Both the position numbers and the translations under genes were made by a program. Below the pieces are notes generated by a model. The model was not told where the DNA came from. It was given only the letters and a program-made list of their open reading frames with translations, and did not search any database. This document shows positions 28,568-36,384 of a stretch of 64,000 nt of DNA, piece by piece (positions within the stretch are counted from its first letter, which is position 1; every line of letters starts with the position of its first letter). This DNA is from Rhodoblastus sp963703385 (GTDB lineage: Bacteria; Pseudomonadota; Alphaproteobacteria; Rhizobiales; Beijerinckiaceae): positions 868,001 through 932,000 of the forward strand of contig OY969816.1 in the NCBI GenBank assembly GCA_963703385.1. The letters run 5' to 3'.

Positions 28568-29914
28568 ATGCCGGAAGTTAAGCTTCGAATTGATGCCTTG
28601 GTTTTAGACGGTGATAATCCGCGCATCACGCACGCCGATGGGCAACAACAAGCGCTGCAAAAAGTCGTTAAGGATCAGAAAACTAAGCTAGTGCGACTTG
28701 CTGAAAGCATTGTTGAGCACGGGCTCAGTCCCATCGAAAAATTCATGGTGATGGAAGTCAGTCCGAAGCCTCAGCGGTATGTCGCCCTCGAAGGCAACCG
28801 GCGCGTCACCGTTCTAAAATTGCTAGCAAACCCTGCGGTCATGACCGGGCTTGACATGCCGGAGGGCATACGGCGCTCGTTAGAGCGGTTGGCTTCGATT
28901 TTCGACCGTAGCAAGGTCGAGCCCATTGACGCCTTTGAGGTCAGCTCACGCGAAGAGGGGCGATACTGGATTGAGCTTCGCCATAATGGAGAAGACGAAG
29001 GCCGTGGCGTTGTCGCTTGGAAGCCAATTGTCGCCGCTCGCTACCGCGAAAAAGAGCCCGCCATTCAAGCGTTCGACATGGTCATAGAACACGGAGGGTT
29101 CGAAGAGGCGGAAGCGGAAGACATTCGAACCGGATTTTCCCTCACCACTCTTCGCCGATTGCTGGACTCAAAAGATGTGAGAGCCGAACTAGGCCTGTCC
29201 GTGGAGAACGGCCAATTAAAAACCATCCTCCCCGGACACGAGCTAATCAAACCTCTGCGCAGAATTGTGCGCGATATCGCCGCCAAAACCGTAGACTCTC
29301 GAAAATTCAATAAGACCGAGCGAATGCTTGAATACGTTCGGAGTTTCCCGAAAGCGGACTCACCAGATTTCAGCAACAAGGTTGCGACTCGTCCCGTCGA
29401 GGCGATCCAGAAAACAGAATTTGCCAAAGCGCGGACAAAATCGGCGGCAAGCAAGAGAGTGGCGTCGGCCGAGCGACGTCACGCAGTCCCTAGAAATTGT
29501 CAGCTCAACGTAACGAACAACCGAATTGCCGAAATCTACCGCGAGCTGCGGATATTGAAGCTTGATGAGGCTCCCAACGCGATCGCCGTGCTGCTTCGTG
29601 TTTTCCTTGAACTGTCCGTCGACCACTTTCTAACGCAGAACGGACGGTCGCTTAGCTTCCCCGCGCCGGGTGGTCGGGACGTGCTCAAGCCGCTCGACAA
29701 AAAGCTGGCCGAGACGGTGGAGATCATGGTAGGGATTGGCGTGCCGAAAAAGGATTTCGATCCCATTACTCGCAGCCTCAGCGTCGCCAAGAGCCCGATG
29801 AACGTCGAACTTCTGCATATGTACGTCCACAATCGTTTTGCAACGCCAATTCGGTCGGAACTGAGCGCGGCTTGGGATCATGCGCAGCCGCTTCTTGAGA
29901 AAATCTGGCCATGA
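28568..29914 (+). CDS. ParB/Srx-like domain protein with C-terminal HEPN-like helical domain (passenger gene)
   Basis: 448 residues. The N-terminal ~110 residues look like a ParB/sulfiredoxin-type domain: LVLDGDNPRITHADGQ, a helical part, and RYVALEGNRRVTVLKLL as the nucleotide-binding signature. The C-terminal ~130 residues (AIAVLLRVFLELSVDHFL to LHMYVHNRFATPIRSELSAA) resemble the helical domain of HEPN/abortive-infection proteins; this is a weaker call. ParB-like domains can be CTPases or nucleases, and no partition partner (ParA) is nearby. It overlaps the methylase gene by ATGA. A role in protecting or restricting DNA with the methylase is inference. Confidence 0.7.
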   Translation: MPEVKLRIDALVLDGDNPRITHADGQQQALQKVVKDQKTKLVRLAESIVEHGLSPIEKFMVMEVSPKPQRYVALEGNRRVTVLKLLANPAVMTGLDMPEGIRRSLERLASIFDRSKVEPIDAFEVSSREEGRYWIELRHNGEDEGRGVVAWKPIVAARYREKEPAIQAFDMVIEHGGFEEAEAEDIRTGFSLTTLRRLLDSKDVRAELGLSVENGQLKTILPGHELIKPLRRIVRDIAAKTVDSRKFNKTERMLEYVRSFPKADSPDFSNKVATRPVEAIQKTEFAKARTKSAASKRVASAERRHAVPRNCQLNVTNNRIAEIYRELRILKLDEAPNAIAVLLRVFLELSVDHFLTQNGRSLSFPAPGGRDVLKPLDKKLAETVEIMVGIGVPKKDFDPITRSLSVAKSPMNVELLHMYVHNRFATPIRSELSAAWDHAQPLLEKIWP

Positions 29915-30822
29915 AAAAATCCGGCCCCGCGCCGCGGCGCCTGGTGCATTTCACCCCCCTTCGCTATCCCGGCGGGAAGGGGAAGCTCGCGGCCTATTTG
30001 AAGGAAATCATTGCGGCCAATAAGCTATTCGACGGCGACTATGTCGAGCCCTACGCCGGCGGCGCTGCGATCGGGCTAGAGCTTCTGCTTCAAGAATACG
30101 TCGCTACGATCCACATTAACGACCTGAGCCAGCCGATCTATTCATTCTGGAAAGCGGTTCTGAACGACACGGAAGAGATTTGCCGCCTGATCAAGGATAC
30201 CGAGCTTTCCGTCGAATCGTGGGACCGCCAAAAGCTCATTTTCGCAAATCCCAATGATCACAGCTACGTCCAGCTGGGGTTCGCGACGTTCTTCCTCAAC
30301 CGCACCAATAGGTCCGGGATTTTGAATGGCGGCGTCATCGGCGGACGAGCGCAGATAGGTCCTTGGAAAATCGACGCGCGCTACAATGCCGACGAACTGG
30401 TTTTTCGCATTGAATCGATCGCCAACCTGAAACGGCGCATCAAACTCACTCGGAGCGACGCATTGGCCCTTCTTCGGCATGGGCTTCCCCGATGGCCCGA
30501 AAAGACGCTCATTTATCTTGACCCTCCTTATTATGAGCGCGGCCGCGATTTATATTATGATTTTTACCGGGAGGGGGACCACGCGGAGTTGGCGAATTTT
30601 ATTCGCGCTGAAATGAATTCGCGATCCTGGATCGTTTCATATGACAACGTTTCGGAGATTAAGGACCTCTATGCAGGCTTCCGTCGCGTCGTCTATAATG
30701 TTGGGTATAGCGCGAGGGGAAGCCGACAAGGCGCCGAGGTAATGTTCTTCTCCCCTCAGATGATCGCGCCCGACATGATTGGCCCAGTTCGGCAAATTGG
30801 TCCGATATCGGAGGCCGCGTAG
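29911..30822 (+). CDS. DNA adenine methylase (D12 class, Dam family; passenger gene)
   Basis: 303 residues. Motif I for SAM binding is RYPGGKGKLAAYL (about residues 18-30), with YVEPYAGGAAIGLELLL close behind, and the catalytic motif IV is LIYLDPPYYERGRD. This is the N6-adenine alpha-class order, as in Dam and DpnM. It is translationally coupled to the ParB-like gene and followed 11 bp later by a 56-residue ORF. The recognition sequence cannot be read from the protein. There is no restriction endonuclease in the element unless the ParB-like protein has that role. Confidence 0.88.
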   Translation: MKKSGPAPRRLVHFTPLRYPGGKGKLAAYLKEIIAANKLFDGDYVEPYAGGAAIGLELLLQEYVATIHINDLSQPIYSFWKAVLNDTEEICRLIKDTELSVESWDRQKLIFANPNDHSYVQLGFATFFLNRTNRSGILNGGVIGGRAQIGPWKIDARYNADELVFRIESIANLKRRIKLTRSDALALLRHGLPRWPEKTLIYLDPPYYERGRDLYYDFYREGDHAELANFIRAEMNSRSWIVSYDNVSEIKDLYAGFRRVVYNVGYSARGSRQGAEVMFFSPQMIAPDMIGPVRQIGPISEAA

Positions 30823-30833
30823 GATCAGGGTCG

Positions 30834-31004
30834 ATGACTACCGAAAAACCGAAGCTGGACGCAGCGACGATTAAATTGGCGCAACGGCTGCTAAAAATGC
30901 CGCCGAAACACAATACCGACCTAAAGGTCGGACAACACGGTGAGGGGAAGAAGCAGGATCATCCTAAAACCCCTGCCTCTTCCTCCAAGCCGCGTAACGC
31001 TTAA
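30834..31004 (+). CDS. Small basic protein (56 aa) after the methylase
   Basis: ATG at 30834, sequence MTTEKPKLDAATIKLAQRLL, then KMPPKHNTDLKVGQ and a Lys/Pro/Ser-rich tail. The LLKMPPKxH...KVG pattern is seen at the ends of small proteins beside phage and mobile-element genes. It is the third passenger gene and its stop codon overlaps that of the convergent transposase (31001-31003). Function unknown. Confidence 0.55.
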   Translation: MTTEKPKLDAATIKLAQRLLKMPPKHNTDLKVGQHGEGKKQDHPKTPASSSKPRNA

Positions 31005-31155
31005 TGAACTGCGACTGACTTGTGATTTCCGTCAGTTGGCCGGTACGTGAGGCGCTTGCCAGCGGCACCACGGGCAATTCGCGCCGCACGTTCCCCATCA
31101 TCTATGCCTAACCCGACGCGGTTATTGTAACGGAAATCGAACTCGGCAAGATAGC
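31001..31155 (-). pseudogene. 3' part of the IS1595-family transposase
   Basis: Encodes the transposase C-terminus from RYLAEFDFRYNNRVGLGIDD to KRLTYR and a short tail. It is separated from the 5' part (33702-34497) by the IS66 element. Joining 33702 to 31155 gives the uninterrupted AHLHRYLAE. Confidence 0.9.
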
Positions 31156-31163
31156 GATGCAGA
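31156..31163. repeat. 8-bp target duplication of the IS66 element (left copy; right copy 33702-33709)
   Basis: GATGCAGA stands directly outside both ends of the IS66 element, 31156-31163 and 33702-33709. Eight base pairs is the duplication length known for IS66. Confidence 0.92.
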
Positions 31164-31239
31164 GTAAGCGTACACCCGGCGCCATTCTGGCGGCGCAGGG
31201 CGCGTGTTTGGTAATGGTTAGACATGGATAGCAACATCT

Positions 31240-31617
31240 ATGTCTAGGCCTATGCGCAGAACCAACACGAACCAGTTCATAGAGGTCCGAGCCGAACGGC
31301 TCGATGGAGCGCCGGTTGGCGAACGCCGGCGCTGGTCCGACGACTTCAAGGATCGAGCGATCGCCGCGTCGCTGGAGCCGGGCACGAACATTTCGGCGCT
31401 GGCGCGTTCGCTGGATATCACGCCGTCGCAACTTTTCGCTTGGCGTCGCGCTGCTGGTCTCCGGGCGGAGAAGATCGAGCGCCAGGCGCCGGCGGAGCCG
31501 CGTGCGGCCAAGATGCGGCGCGTGGAGATCGAGATCGGCGGCGCAGTGGTGCGGGTAAGCGCGGATATTCCGGAAGCCGACCTTCGCCGTCTGCTGCGCG
31601 CGGTGCGCGAGGCATGA
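31240..31617 (+). CDS. tnpA: IS66 TnpA (Orf1), HTH protein
   Basis: 125 residues. A transposase_8/HTH_Tnp-like helix-turn-helix is seen in RRWSDDFKDRAIAASLEPGT to LDITPSQLFAWRRAAG. It is the small accessory protein of IS66 elements and is needed for transposition in studied members. ATG 31240 or 31252. Its stop overlaps the tnpB start (ATGA). Confidence 0.88.
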   Translation: MSRPMRRTNTNQFIEVRAERLDGAPVGERRRWSDDFKDRAIAASLEPGTNISALARSLDITPSQLFAWRRAAGLRAEKIERQAPAEPRAAKMRRVEIEIGGAVVRVSADIPEADLRRLLRAVREA

Positions 31618-31958
31618 TCCCGCAAGGCGTACGGGTGCTGTTGCGGGCGGCTGCGGTTGATTTTCGCAAAGGCCCAGAAGGACTTGTTTCTCTGGTTCGG
31701 GACGCCGGGGCCGATCCATTCGACGGCTCTCTTTATGTTTTCCGGGCGAAACGAGCCGATAGAATAAAAATTGTCTGGTGGGACGGGTCGGGTCTTTGTC
31801 TTTTCGCGAAGCGTCTCGAACGCTCGCATTTCTGCTGGCCGTCGGCGGGAAGCCACGAGATTCGTCTGAGTTACGCGCAAGTCATGACGCTGGTCGAAGG
31901 GCTGGATTGGAAGCGGGTTCGCGCGGTGGACGTGCGGGCGCCGCAGAGCGCCGGCTGA
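31614..31958 (+). CDS. tnpB: IS66 TnpB (Orf2)
   Basis: 114 residues, typical for the family. The characteristic segments are VDFRKGPEGLVSLVRDAGAD and IKIVWWDGSGLCLFAKRLER. The ATG at 31614 overlaps the tnpA stop codon, so translation is probably coupled. Its biochemical role is not known. Confidence 0.92.
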   Translation: MIPQGVRVLLRAAAVDFRKGPEGLVSLVRDAGADPFDGSLYVFRAKRADRIKIVWWDGSGLCLFAKRLERSHFCWPSAGSHEIRLSYAQVMTLVEGLDWKRVRAVDVRAPQSAG

Positions 31959-32038
31959 TATGAAAAAGTTGCGCTAGAATCCATTGAACGCCTAGAAAAC
32001 ATTGGGATTTTTGCGGAAAAAACAGTATCATACAAACC

Positions 32039-33679
32039 ATGATCGAGCGCTTCGGCAAACTTCCTGACGATGTTGATCAACTGAAGGCGCTGGCGCTTGG
32101 CGCAATGGCTCGCGCCGATCGTTCAGAGGCTCAAGCAAGCGCCAACGAGAAGGACGCGGAGGTTTTCCGCTCCCAAACGTTGAGCCTGACGGCGAAGGTC
32201 GAGGACCTCACGCAAACGAACGCGGCGGCGAAAGCCGAGATCGATCGGCTGACTTCGATCATCAAGACGCTTCGCCGCGATCGCTTCGGCAAACGGTCCG
32301 AAAAACTCGGCGCCGACGAAGCCGAGCAACAGAGCTTCGTGTTCGAGGAAATCGAAACCGGACTCGCGGCGATCGCCACGCGGCTGGCCGCGAAGGCGGA
32401 GCCCAAGCCGCGCAAGGCGTCTACCGACAAGCCGCGGTTTCCCTCGCATCTGGAGCGGGTCGAGGTGATCCTGGAGCCTGAGGTTCCGCCGGAGTTCGAG
32501 GGCAAGGAGCGGGTCAGGATCGGCCAGGAGGAAAGCGTCAGGCTCGACGTCGTGCGGGCGCGCTTCCGGCTGATCGTGACGATCCGGCCAAAATACGCCT
32601 ACAAGGAGCCCGCCGCGATCTTGCAAGCCCCGGCGCCCGAACATATCGTCGAAGCCGGCCTGCCGACGGAAGCGCTGCTCGCGCAAGTCGCGGTGTCCAA
32701 ATACGCCGACGGCCTGCCGCTTTACCGCCAGGAGGCGATCTACGGGCGCGACGGCGTCGAACTCAGTCGTTCGCTGATGGCGCAATGGATGGGCTCGGTC
32801 GGTTTCCATTTCGAGCCGCTGGCGGCCCACGTGCTCGTGCGTATCCGCGAGGGCGAGCGAATTTTCGCCGACGAAACGACGCTGCCGACGTTGAACCCGG
32901 GCGCCGGAAAGACCAAGACGGCGTGGTTGTGGGCCTATGCGCGGGATGATCGGCCGTTCGGCGGCGCGGGGCCGCCGATGGTGGCCTATCGTTATGAAGA
33001 CAGTCGATCCGGCGACTGCGCGGTGCGTCACCTGGGCGATTATCGCGGCATCCTGCAATGCGACGGTTACGCGGGATATCGAAAGCTTGCGGGCGCTCCG
33101 CATGCCAACGGCCTGCGTTTGGCCGGATGTTGGGCACACCTGCGCCGCCGGTTCTTCGACCTGCATGCCAACGGCAAATCCATTGTCGCGACGGCGACCG
33201 TCGAACAGATGAAGCAATTGTGGGCGGTCGAGGACGAGGTGCGCGGTCAGCCTCCGCACGCGCGCCTGGCGGCGCGGAGGGCGACGTCGGCCGATATCGT
33301 GCAGGTGTTGTTCGATCTCTGGGAGCGCGAACTGCCGCGCATCTCCGGCAAATCGAAATTGGCGGAAGCGATCCGCTATGCCCGATCTCAGCGAACGGTC
33401 CTCGGGCGTTTCCTTGAGGATGGCCGCGTCGAAATCAACTCCAACATAGTCGAGCGGGCCATCAGGCCCCAGGCAATTACGAGAAAAAACTCACTTTTCG
33501 CCGGTTCCGCCGGCGGAGGGCGGACATGGGCGTCCGTCGCCACCATGCTTCAGACCTGCAAGATGAACGGCGTCGACCCTAACGCCTGGGCGAAACAGAC
33601 CCTGGAGCGGATCGCCAACCGATGGCCCAACAAGGACATCGAGGCACTGATGCCGTGGAATTTCAAGCCCGACGAGTGA
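32039..33679 (+). CDS. tnpC: IS66 TnpC transposase
   Basis: 546 residues, full length. The N-terminal coiled-coil region (about 15-75) is followed by RDRFGKRSEKLGADEAEQ, a zinc-binding/linker part, and the DDE nuclease core. The three acidic residues sit in FADETTLPTL, LQCDGYAGY and NIVERAIRP. The C-terminal IS66 tail reads NSLFAGSAGGGRTWAS. Intact, so the element may still be mobile. Confidence 0.95.
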   Translation: MIERFGKLPDDVDQLKALALGAMARADRSEAQASANEKDAEVFRSQTLSLTAKVEDLTQTNAAAKAEIDRLTSIIKTLRRDRFGKRSEKLGADEAEQQSFVFEEIETGLAAIATRLAAKAEPKPRKASTDKPRFPSHLERVEVILEPEVPPEFEGKERVRIGQEESVRLDVVRARFRLIVTIRPKYAYKEPAAILQAPAPEHIVEAGLPTEALLAQVAVSKYADGLPLYRQEAIYGRDGVELSRSLMAQWMGSVGFHFEPLAAHVLVRIREGERIFADETTLPTLNPGAGKTKTAWLWAYARDDRPFGGAGPPMVAYRYEDSRSGDCAVRHLGDYRGILQCDGYAGYRKLAGAPHANGLRLAGCWAHLRRRFFDLHANGKSIVATATVEQMKQLWAVEDEVRGQPPHARLAARRATSADIVQVLFDLWERELPRISGKSKLAEAIRYARSQRTVLGRFLEDGRVEINSNIVERAIRPQAITRKNSLFAGSAGGGRTWASVATMLQTCKMNGVDPNAWAKQTLERIANRWPNKDIEALMPWNFKPDE

Positions 33680-33701
33680 ACGGCGCCGGATGGACGCTTA
33701 C

Positions 33702-34497
33702 GATGCAGATGCGCTTCGCTCACGGAATGATAAACGCCGGTGATGCCGCGTTTCAGGATGCTGTAATAGTTTTCCGCCGTGTTGATATGCACATATGACC
33801 CGAGGCGCGCATATTCATTCGCGCTGTGGTTCACGGTCATGTGGTTGGCGAAATCCGCTCCGATTTTGAGGTAGATCACGCTTTCGTCGGTCATCAGCGC
33901 GGAGGCTTTATCGACGTTCTTTTCGATGACCTCGCCGACCGTCTTTGACGTAACATTAGCGACGTGAAAGGAACGAACATGGCCTTCGCGTTCAACAAGA
34001 GAGACAACTGCTTTCTTAGGCGCCGGATCACGAAACGCGCGGTTCTTGGCTTTGCCGCCGACGTAGGTCTCGTCAGCTTCGATGGCCTTGTTATCTCCGC
34101 CCACGGGCGAGGGATTCGAAGGCACCATTGCTTCACGGATGCGATGGCATAAAAACCATGCTGACTTATAAGTGACGCCCAGCATGCGCTGGAGTTGAAG
34201 CGCGCTCATCCCCTTTTTGCTCGCGGCCATTAGGTGCATCGCGAGCAGCCATTTGGACAAGGGGATCTTGCTGCGTTCCATCACCGTTCCGATAGTGACG
34301 GTGAATTGCCCGTTGCAGGCCGCGCAATAGTAAAGTCCGGGGCGGTGCGCTTTCCCTTGGCCTTTGGCGATACGCTCGCGATCTAAATTGCCGCAGTGGG
34401 GGCAAATGGGGCCATCGGGCCAGCGAATGCTTTCCAGCGCTTCGCGCGCCGCGTCGTCATCATGGAAAGCGGGATTTTGAAGTGCAGCGCTGGACAT
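33702..34497 (-). pseudogene. 5' part of the IS1595-family (ISXO2-like) transposase
   Basis: Starts at MSSAALQNPAFHDDD (ATG 34497, GGGGGG upstream). It has the N-terminal zinc ribbon (CPHCGN and YYCAACNGQF) and the DDE-type core (AIEADETYVGGKAKNR, LMTDESVIY, NTAENYYSILKRGITGVY). The frame is cut by IS66 after SEAHLH. Reconstructed with 31001-31155 the transposase is 316 residues, normal for the family, so it was intact before IS66 arrived. Confidence 0.92.
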
Positions 34498-34517
34498 GAT
34501 AGCCCCCCTTTGCGCCA

Positions 34518-34546
34518 ATAATCGCAAAGTCGTTTTCCGTTGTCAA
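34518..34546 (-). promoter_or_regulatory. Transposase promoter inside the right terminal repeat
   Basis: On the minus strand TTGACA (in the terminal repeat) is followed after 17 bp by GATTAT, 21 bp before the transposase ATG. The left terminal repeat also contains TTGACA facing the passenger genes, but no good -10 follows there. Confidence 0.55.
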
Positions 34547-34567
34547 GTATATAGTTGCCCGAAAAGC
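34531..34567 (-). repeat. Right end of the IS1595-family transposon: terminal inverted repeat plus target duplication
   Basis: On the minus strand this end reads GGCAACTATATACTTGACAA and continues ACGGAAAACG, matching the left end except for one extra A. CGAAAAGC follows at 34560-34567 and duplicates 28450-28457. Confidence 0.9.
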
Positions 34568-34968
34568 CGGAGCATTTTGGCAACTATTTGCATTGCCAAG
34601 AATGTGAGGAGCATGACCAGTTGCTACGCCAGCGCGACAGGACCTCAATCACAATCAAGGATGTGGGTAATCCGCGCTGGAACCCTATAGCGTTCATCTC
34701 ACCAGAAGGCTTGGCATACTATATGCCTGCGCTTGCACGTCTTGCGCTGTCCGTTCCAGCCCGCGAATATGAATGGTATGGCGACCAGCTTATTTTTCAT
34801 CTGAAGGACGGGGGCGCGAGCAACCCATTTTTTAACTTCTGCAATCCCATGCAACGTCATGCGATTGTCAACTTGCTGACTGAGATGCTGAGTTTTAGCC
34901 GAAACATAGAAACACGGCTGTGCGACCCCGAGGAGTTTGCGGAAGCGCTCGACCTCTGGCGTACCTGA
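34560..34968 (+). pseudogene. 3' part of the DUF6714-like gene (module 2 cargo)
   Basis: After the target repeat the frame continues EHFGNYLHCQECEEHDQLLR and ends FAEALDLWRT. The CxxC pair (HCQEC) followed by EHD and the later SPEGLAYYMPALARL are like the DUF6714 family of small uncharacterised proteins. Joined to 28409-28457 it makes 149 residues. AT-richer than core genes. Inactivated by the transposon. Confidence 0.75.
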
Positions 34969-34986
34969 CAGGGCGGCCCCTCTGGT

Positions 34987-35448
34987 GTTACGTTGACATG
35001 ATACGAATTACATAATTATTTCCGGTCACTGCCCGAGTTGGGGAATTCGTATCACGTCACCGTAATTCCTATAAGACCTCCGACGCTCGCGCCGAAAAAA
35101 AACGGCGCGGGCCTTTCGGCATTGTGGAGCGGCCATGTCCGGGACGACAATTTCGAGCGAGGGGCTGGACCCGCGCCGGCGCGGACGGAAGCTGGCCGGA
35201 AAAAGGGATGTGGGTAAGCTGTCCCAACTCGAAAGGCCTCTTGCCTTGACCGGAGCCGCTTCGCAGCATCCGGTCGCCTTTTGGTCCGCTTTCCTGGATT
35301 TCGAGGCCACGAATTTGGAGAATGATTTGATGACGAACGGATTCGGGCGACGTCACGCCGTTTCGGGAAACGAGCTTCATGTTTGCACGGCGCATTGCGG
35401 GGCAGGATTGGCGCCCGAATTGGGGATTTCGTATCATGTCACCGTAAC
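34987..35448 (+). repeat. sdhE-junction repeat copy C, with a collapsed extra end
   Basis: A right-end start (34987, TTACGTTGACATGATACGAA after a G) runs only ~40 bp. It is followed by the last ~36 bp of a left end (to 35066, TTCGTATCACGTCACCGTAA), so an extra junction has collapsed here. The leader hairpin, an sdhE remnant (ATG 35135, MSGTTISSEGLDPRRR) and the left end of module 3 (35182-35448) follow. Unlike copies A and B the sdhE remnant frame stays open through the left end. Confidence 0.82.
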
Positions 35449-35873
35449 CCCCGAACCCCCGGCGTCCAATACGGCGCTTCCGGCATCACGGATGCTGGCG
35501 CCAACTCCAGCGCAAGCCCCATTCCATCAAGAGTCGATAGTATTTCTCTTTGTAAGTAGAAAGAAAATTCACGTTCAAATGTCTGCCCCACGGGGCATAA
35601 TACAAGTTGCGCGTACTCTAAGTTATCAAGCCTAAAGGGTATGATCTCTTTCAGCGCGATATGAGAATGAAGAAAATCTAGCAACTCTTCGTTTAGGCGA
35701 GAGGAATTAAACCTGTACCATTTTGTTGAATAACACCAGATGTCTTTAACCGGCGGCCTTCGACGAAGACCGCACTGCATAAGTTCACCATCGTGGAATT
35801 GCACGAACGATGCGACATCTTCGGCGATTGCCTTAGATCCGAAAATAGTTATTCTGGCTAAAATGCGCAGCAT
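35439..35873 (-). CDS. DUF4279-like hypothetical protein, module 3 cargo
   Basis: 144 residues; MLRILARITIFGSKAIAEDV, then KDIWCYSTKWYRFNSSRLNE and a beta-rich C-terminal half. The pattern (short N-terminal strand, W-x-x-S region, helical LDFLHSHI part) resembles DUF4279 proteins, which often occur singly in accessory regions. The last few codons and the stop lie in the module end sequence, so the C-terminus may have been altered by the junction. AT-richer than the core genes. Confidence 0.5.
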   Translation of the reverse strand: MLRILARITIFGSKAIAEDVASFVQFHDGELMQCGLRRRPPVKDIWCYSTKWYRFNSSRLNEELLDFLHSHIALKEIIPFRLDNLEYAQLVLCPVGQTFEREFSFYLQREILSTLDGMGLALELAPASVMPEAPYWTPGVRGLR

Positions 35874-35933
35874 TAGTCAGTATTCCCAATCCCAATCATC
35901 ACCCATCTTTCCGCACTGCCCAACCTGCCTGCA

Positions 35934-36384
35934 GTTACGGTCACATGATACGAACTGCATAAATAGGTTAGCATGGAATGTGCAACCATCGGTCAGGCAA
36001 ACTCCAATATTATTATTCCAATCGAGAACAAAAAAGAACCCCTTCAAAGCCGTCAATCCGCTCTTCCGACGGCCGCTCTCTCCTGCTGGGAGCCTCCAAA
36101 AACCGTCATTGCGCGGAGCCGCAAGCGCCGGAGCAATCCGAAAAACGCCGCCGCATCAAGCACGTCGCAGGAATGGATTGCTTCGCTCCGCTCGCAATGA
36201 CGGCGCGGATGGAGGCTTATGGAGGTTTCCAACGCGTTCGAAACCGAAGCTGACAGCCGCCCCGTCCCGACCTATAAGACCTCCGACGCTCGCGCCGAAA
36301 AAAACGGCGCGGGCCTTTCGGCATTTTTGGAGCGGCCATGTCCGGGACAAGCATTTCGAGCGAGGGGCTGGACCCGCGCCGGCG
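35934..36384 (+). repeat. sdhE-junction repeat copy D (module right end leading into intact sdhE)
   Basis: The right end starts at 35934 (TTACGGTCACATGATACGAA after a G) and matches copy B through the leader hairpin, except for a REP-like insertion at 36104-36202. It then enters the intact sdhE gene; similarity to the other copies stops at CCGGCG (36384), codon 16. No left end follows, as expected for the inner boundary of the array. Confidence 0.85.
36104..36202. repeat. REP/MITE-like palindromic repeat, copy 1
   Basis: 99 bp beginning CGTCATTGCGCGGAGCCGCA and ending GCTCCGCTCGCAATGACG, with long complementary arms around a spacer. It interrupts the right-end sequence relative to copy B of the junction repeat, so it is an insertion. 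The same arms occur at 36653-36733. Confidence 0.85.

Larger units (their letters stand above)
31164..33701 (+). mobile_element. Complete IS66-family insertion sequence
   Basis: 2538 bp bounded by imperfect ~23-bp terminal inverted repeats: GTAAGCGTACACCCGGCGCC on the left and, inverted, GTAAGCGTCCATCCGGCGCC on the right. It carries the three standard genes tnpA, tnpB and tnpC, all intact and all on the plus strand. It is inserted in the IS1595 transposase gene, so it arrived after that transposon. Confidence 0.95.
28458..34559. mobile_element. IS1595-family transposon with methylase/ParB passengers, interrupted by IS66
   Basis: The 6102-bp element is defined by matching ~28-bp terminal inverted repeats and an 8-bp target duplication CGAAAAGC, the duplication length known for IS1595. 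Its transposase (minus strand) is split by an IS66 element. Plus-strand passengers are a ParB-like protein, a DNA adenine methylase and a 56-residue protein, convergent with the transposase and overlapping its stop codon. Without the IS66 insertion the element would be about 3.56 kb. IS1595 members with passenger genes are known; this combination is not one I can name. Confidence 0.9.

Noticed and set aside
28568..29914. Plasmid or chromosome partition ParB
   Set aside because: No ParA, no parS-like sites nearby, and the C-terminal domain differs from partition ParB proteins.
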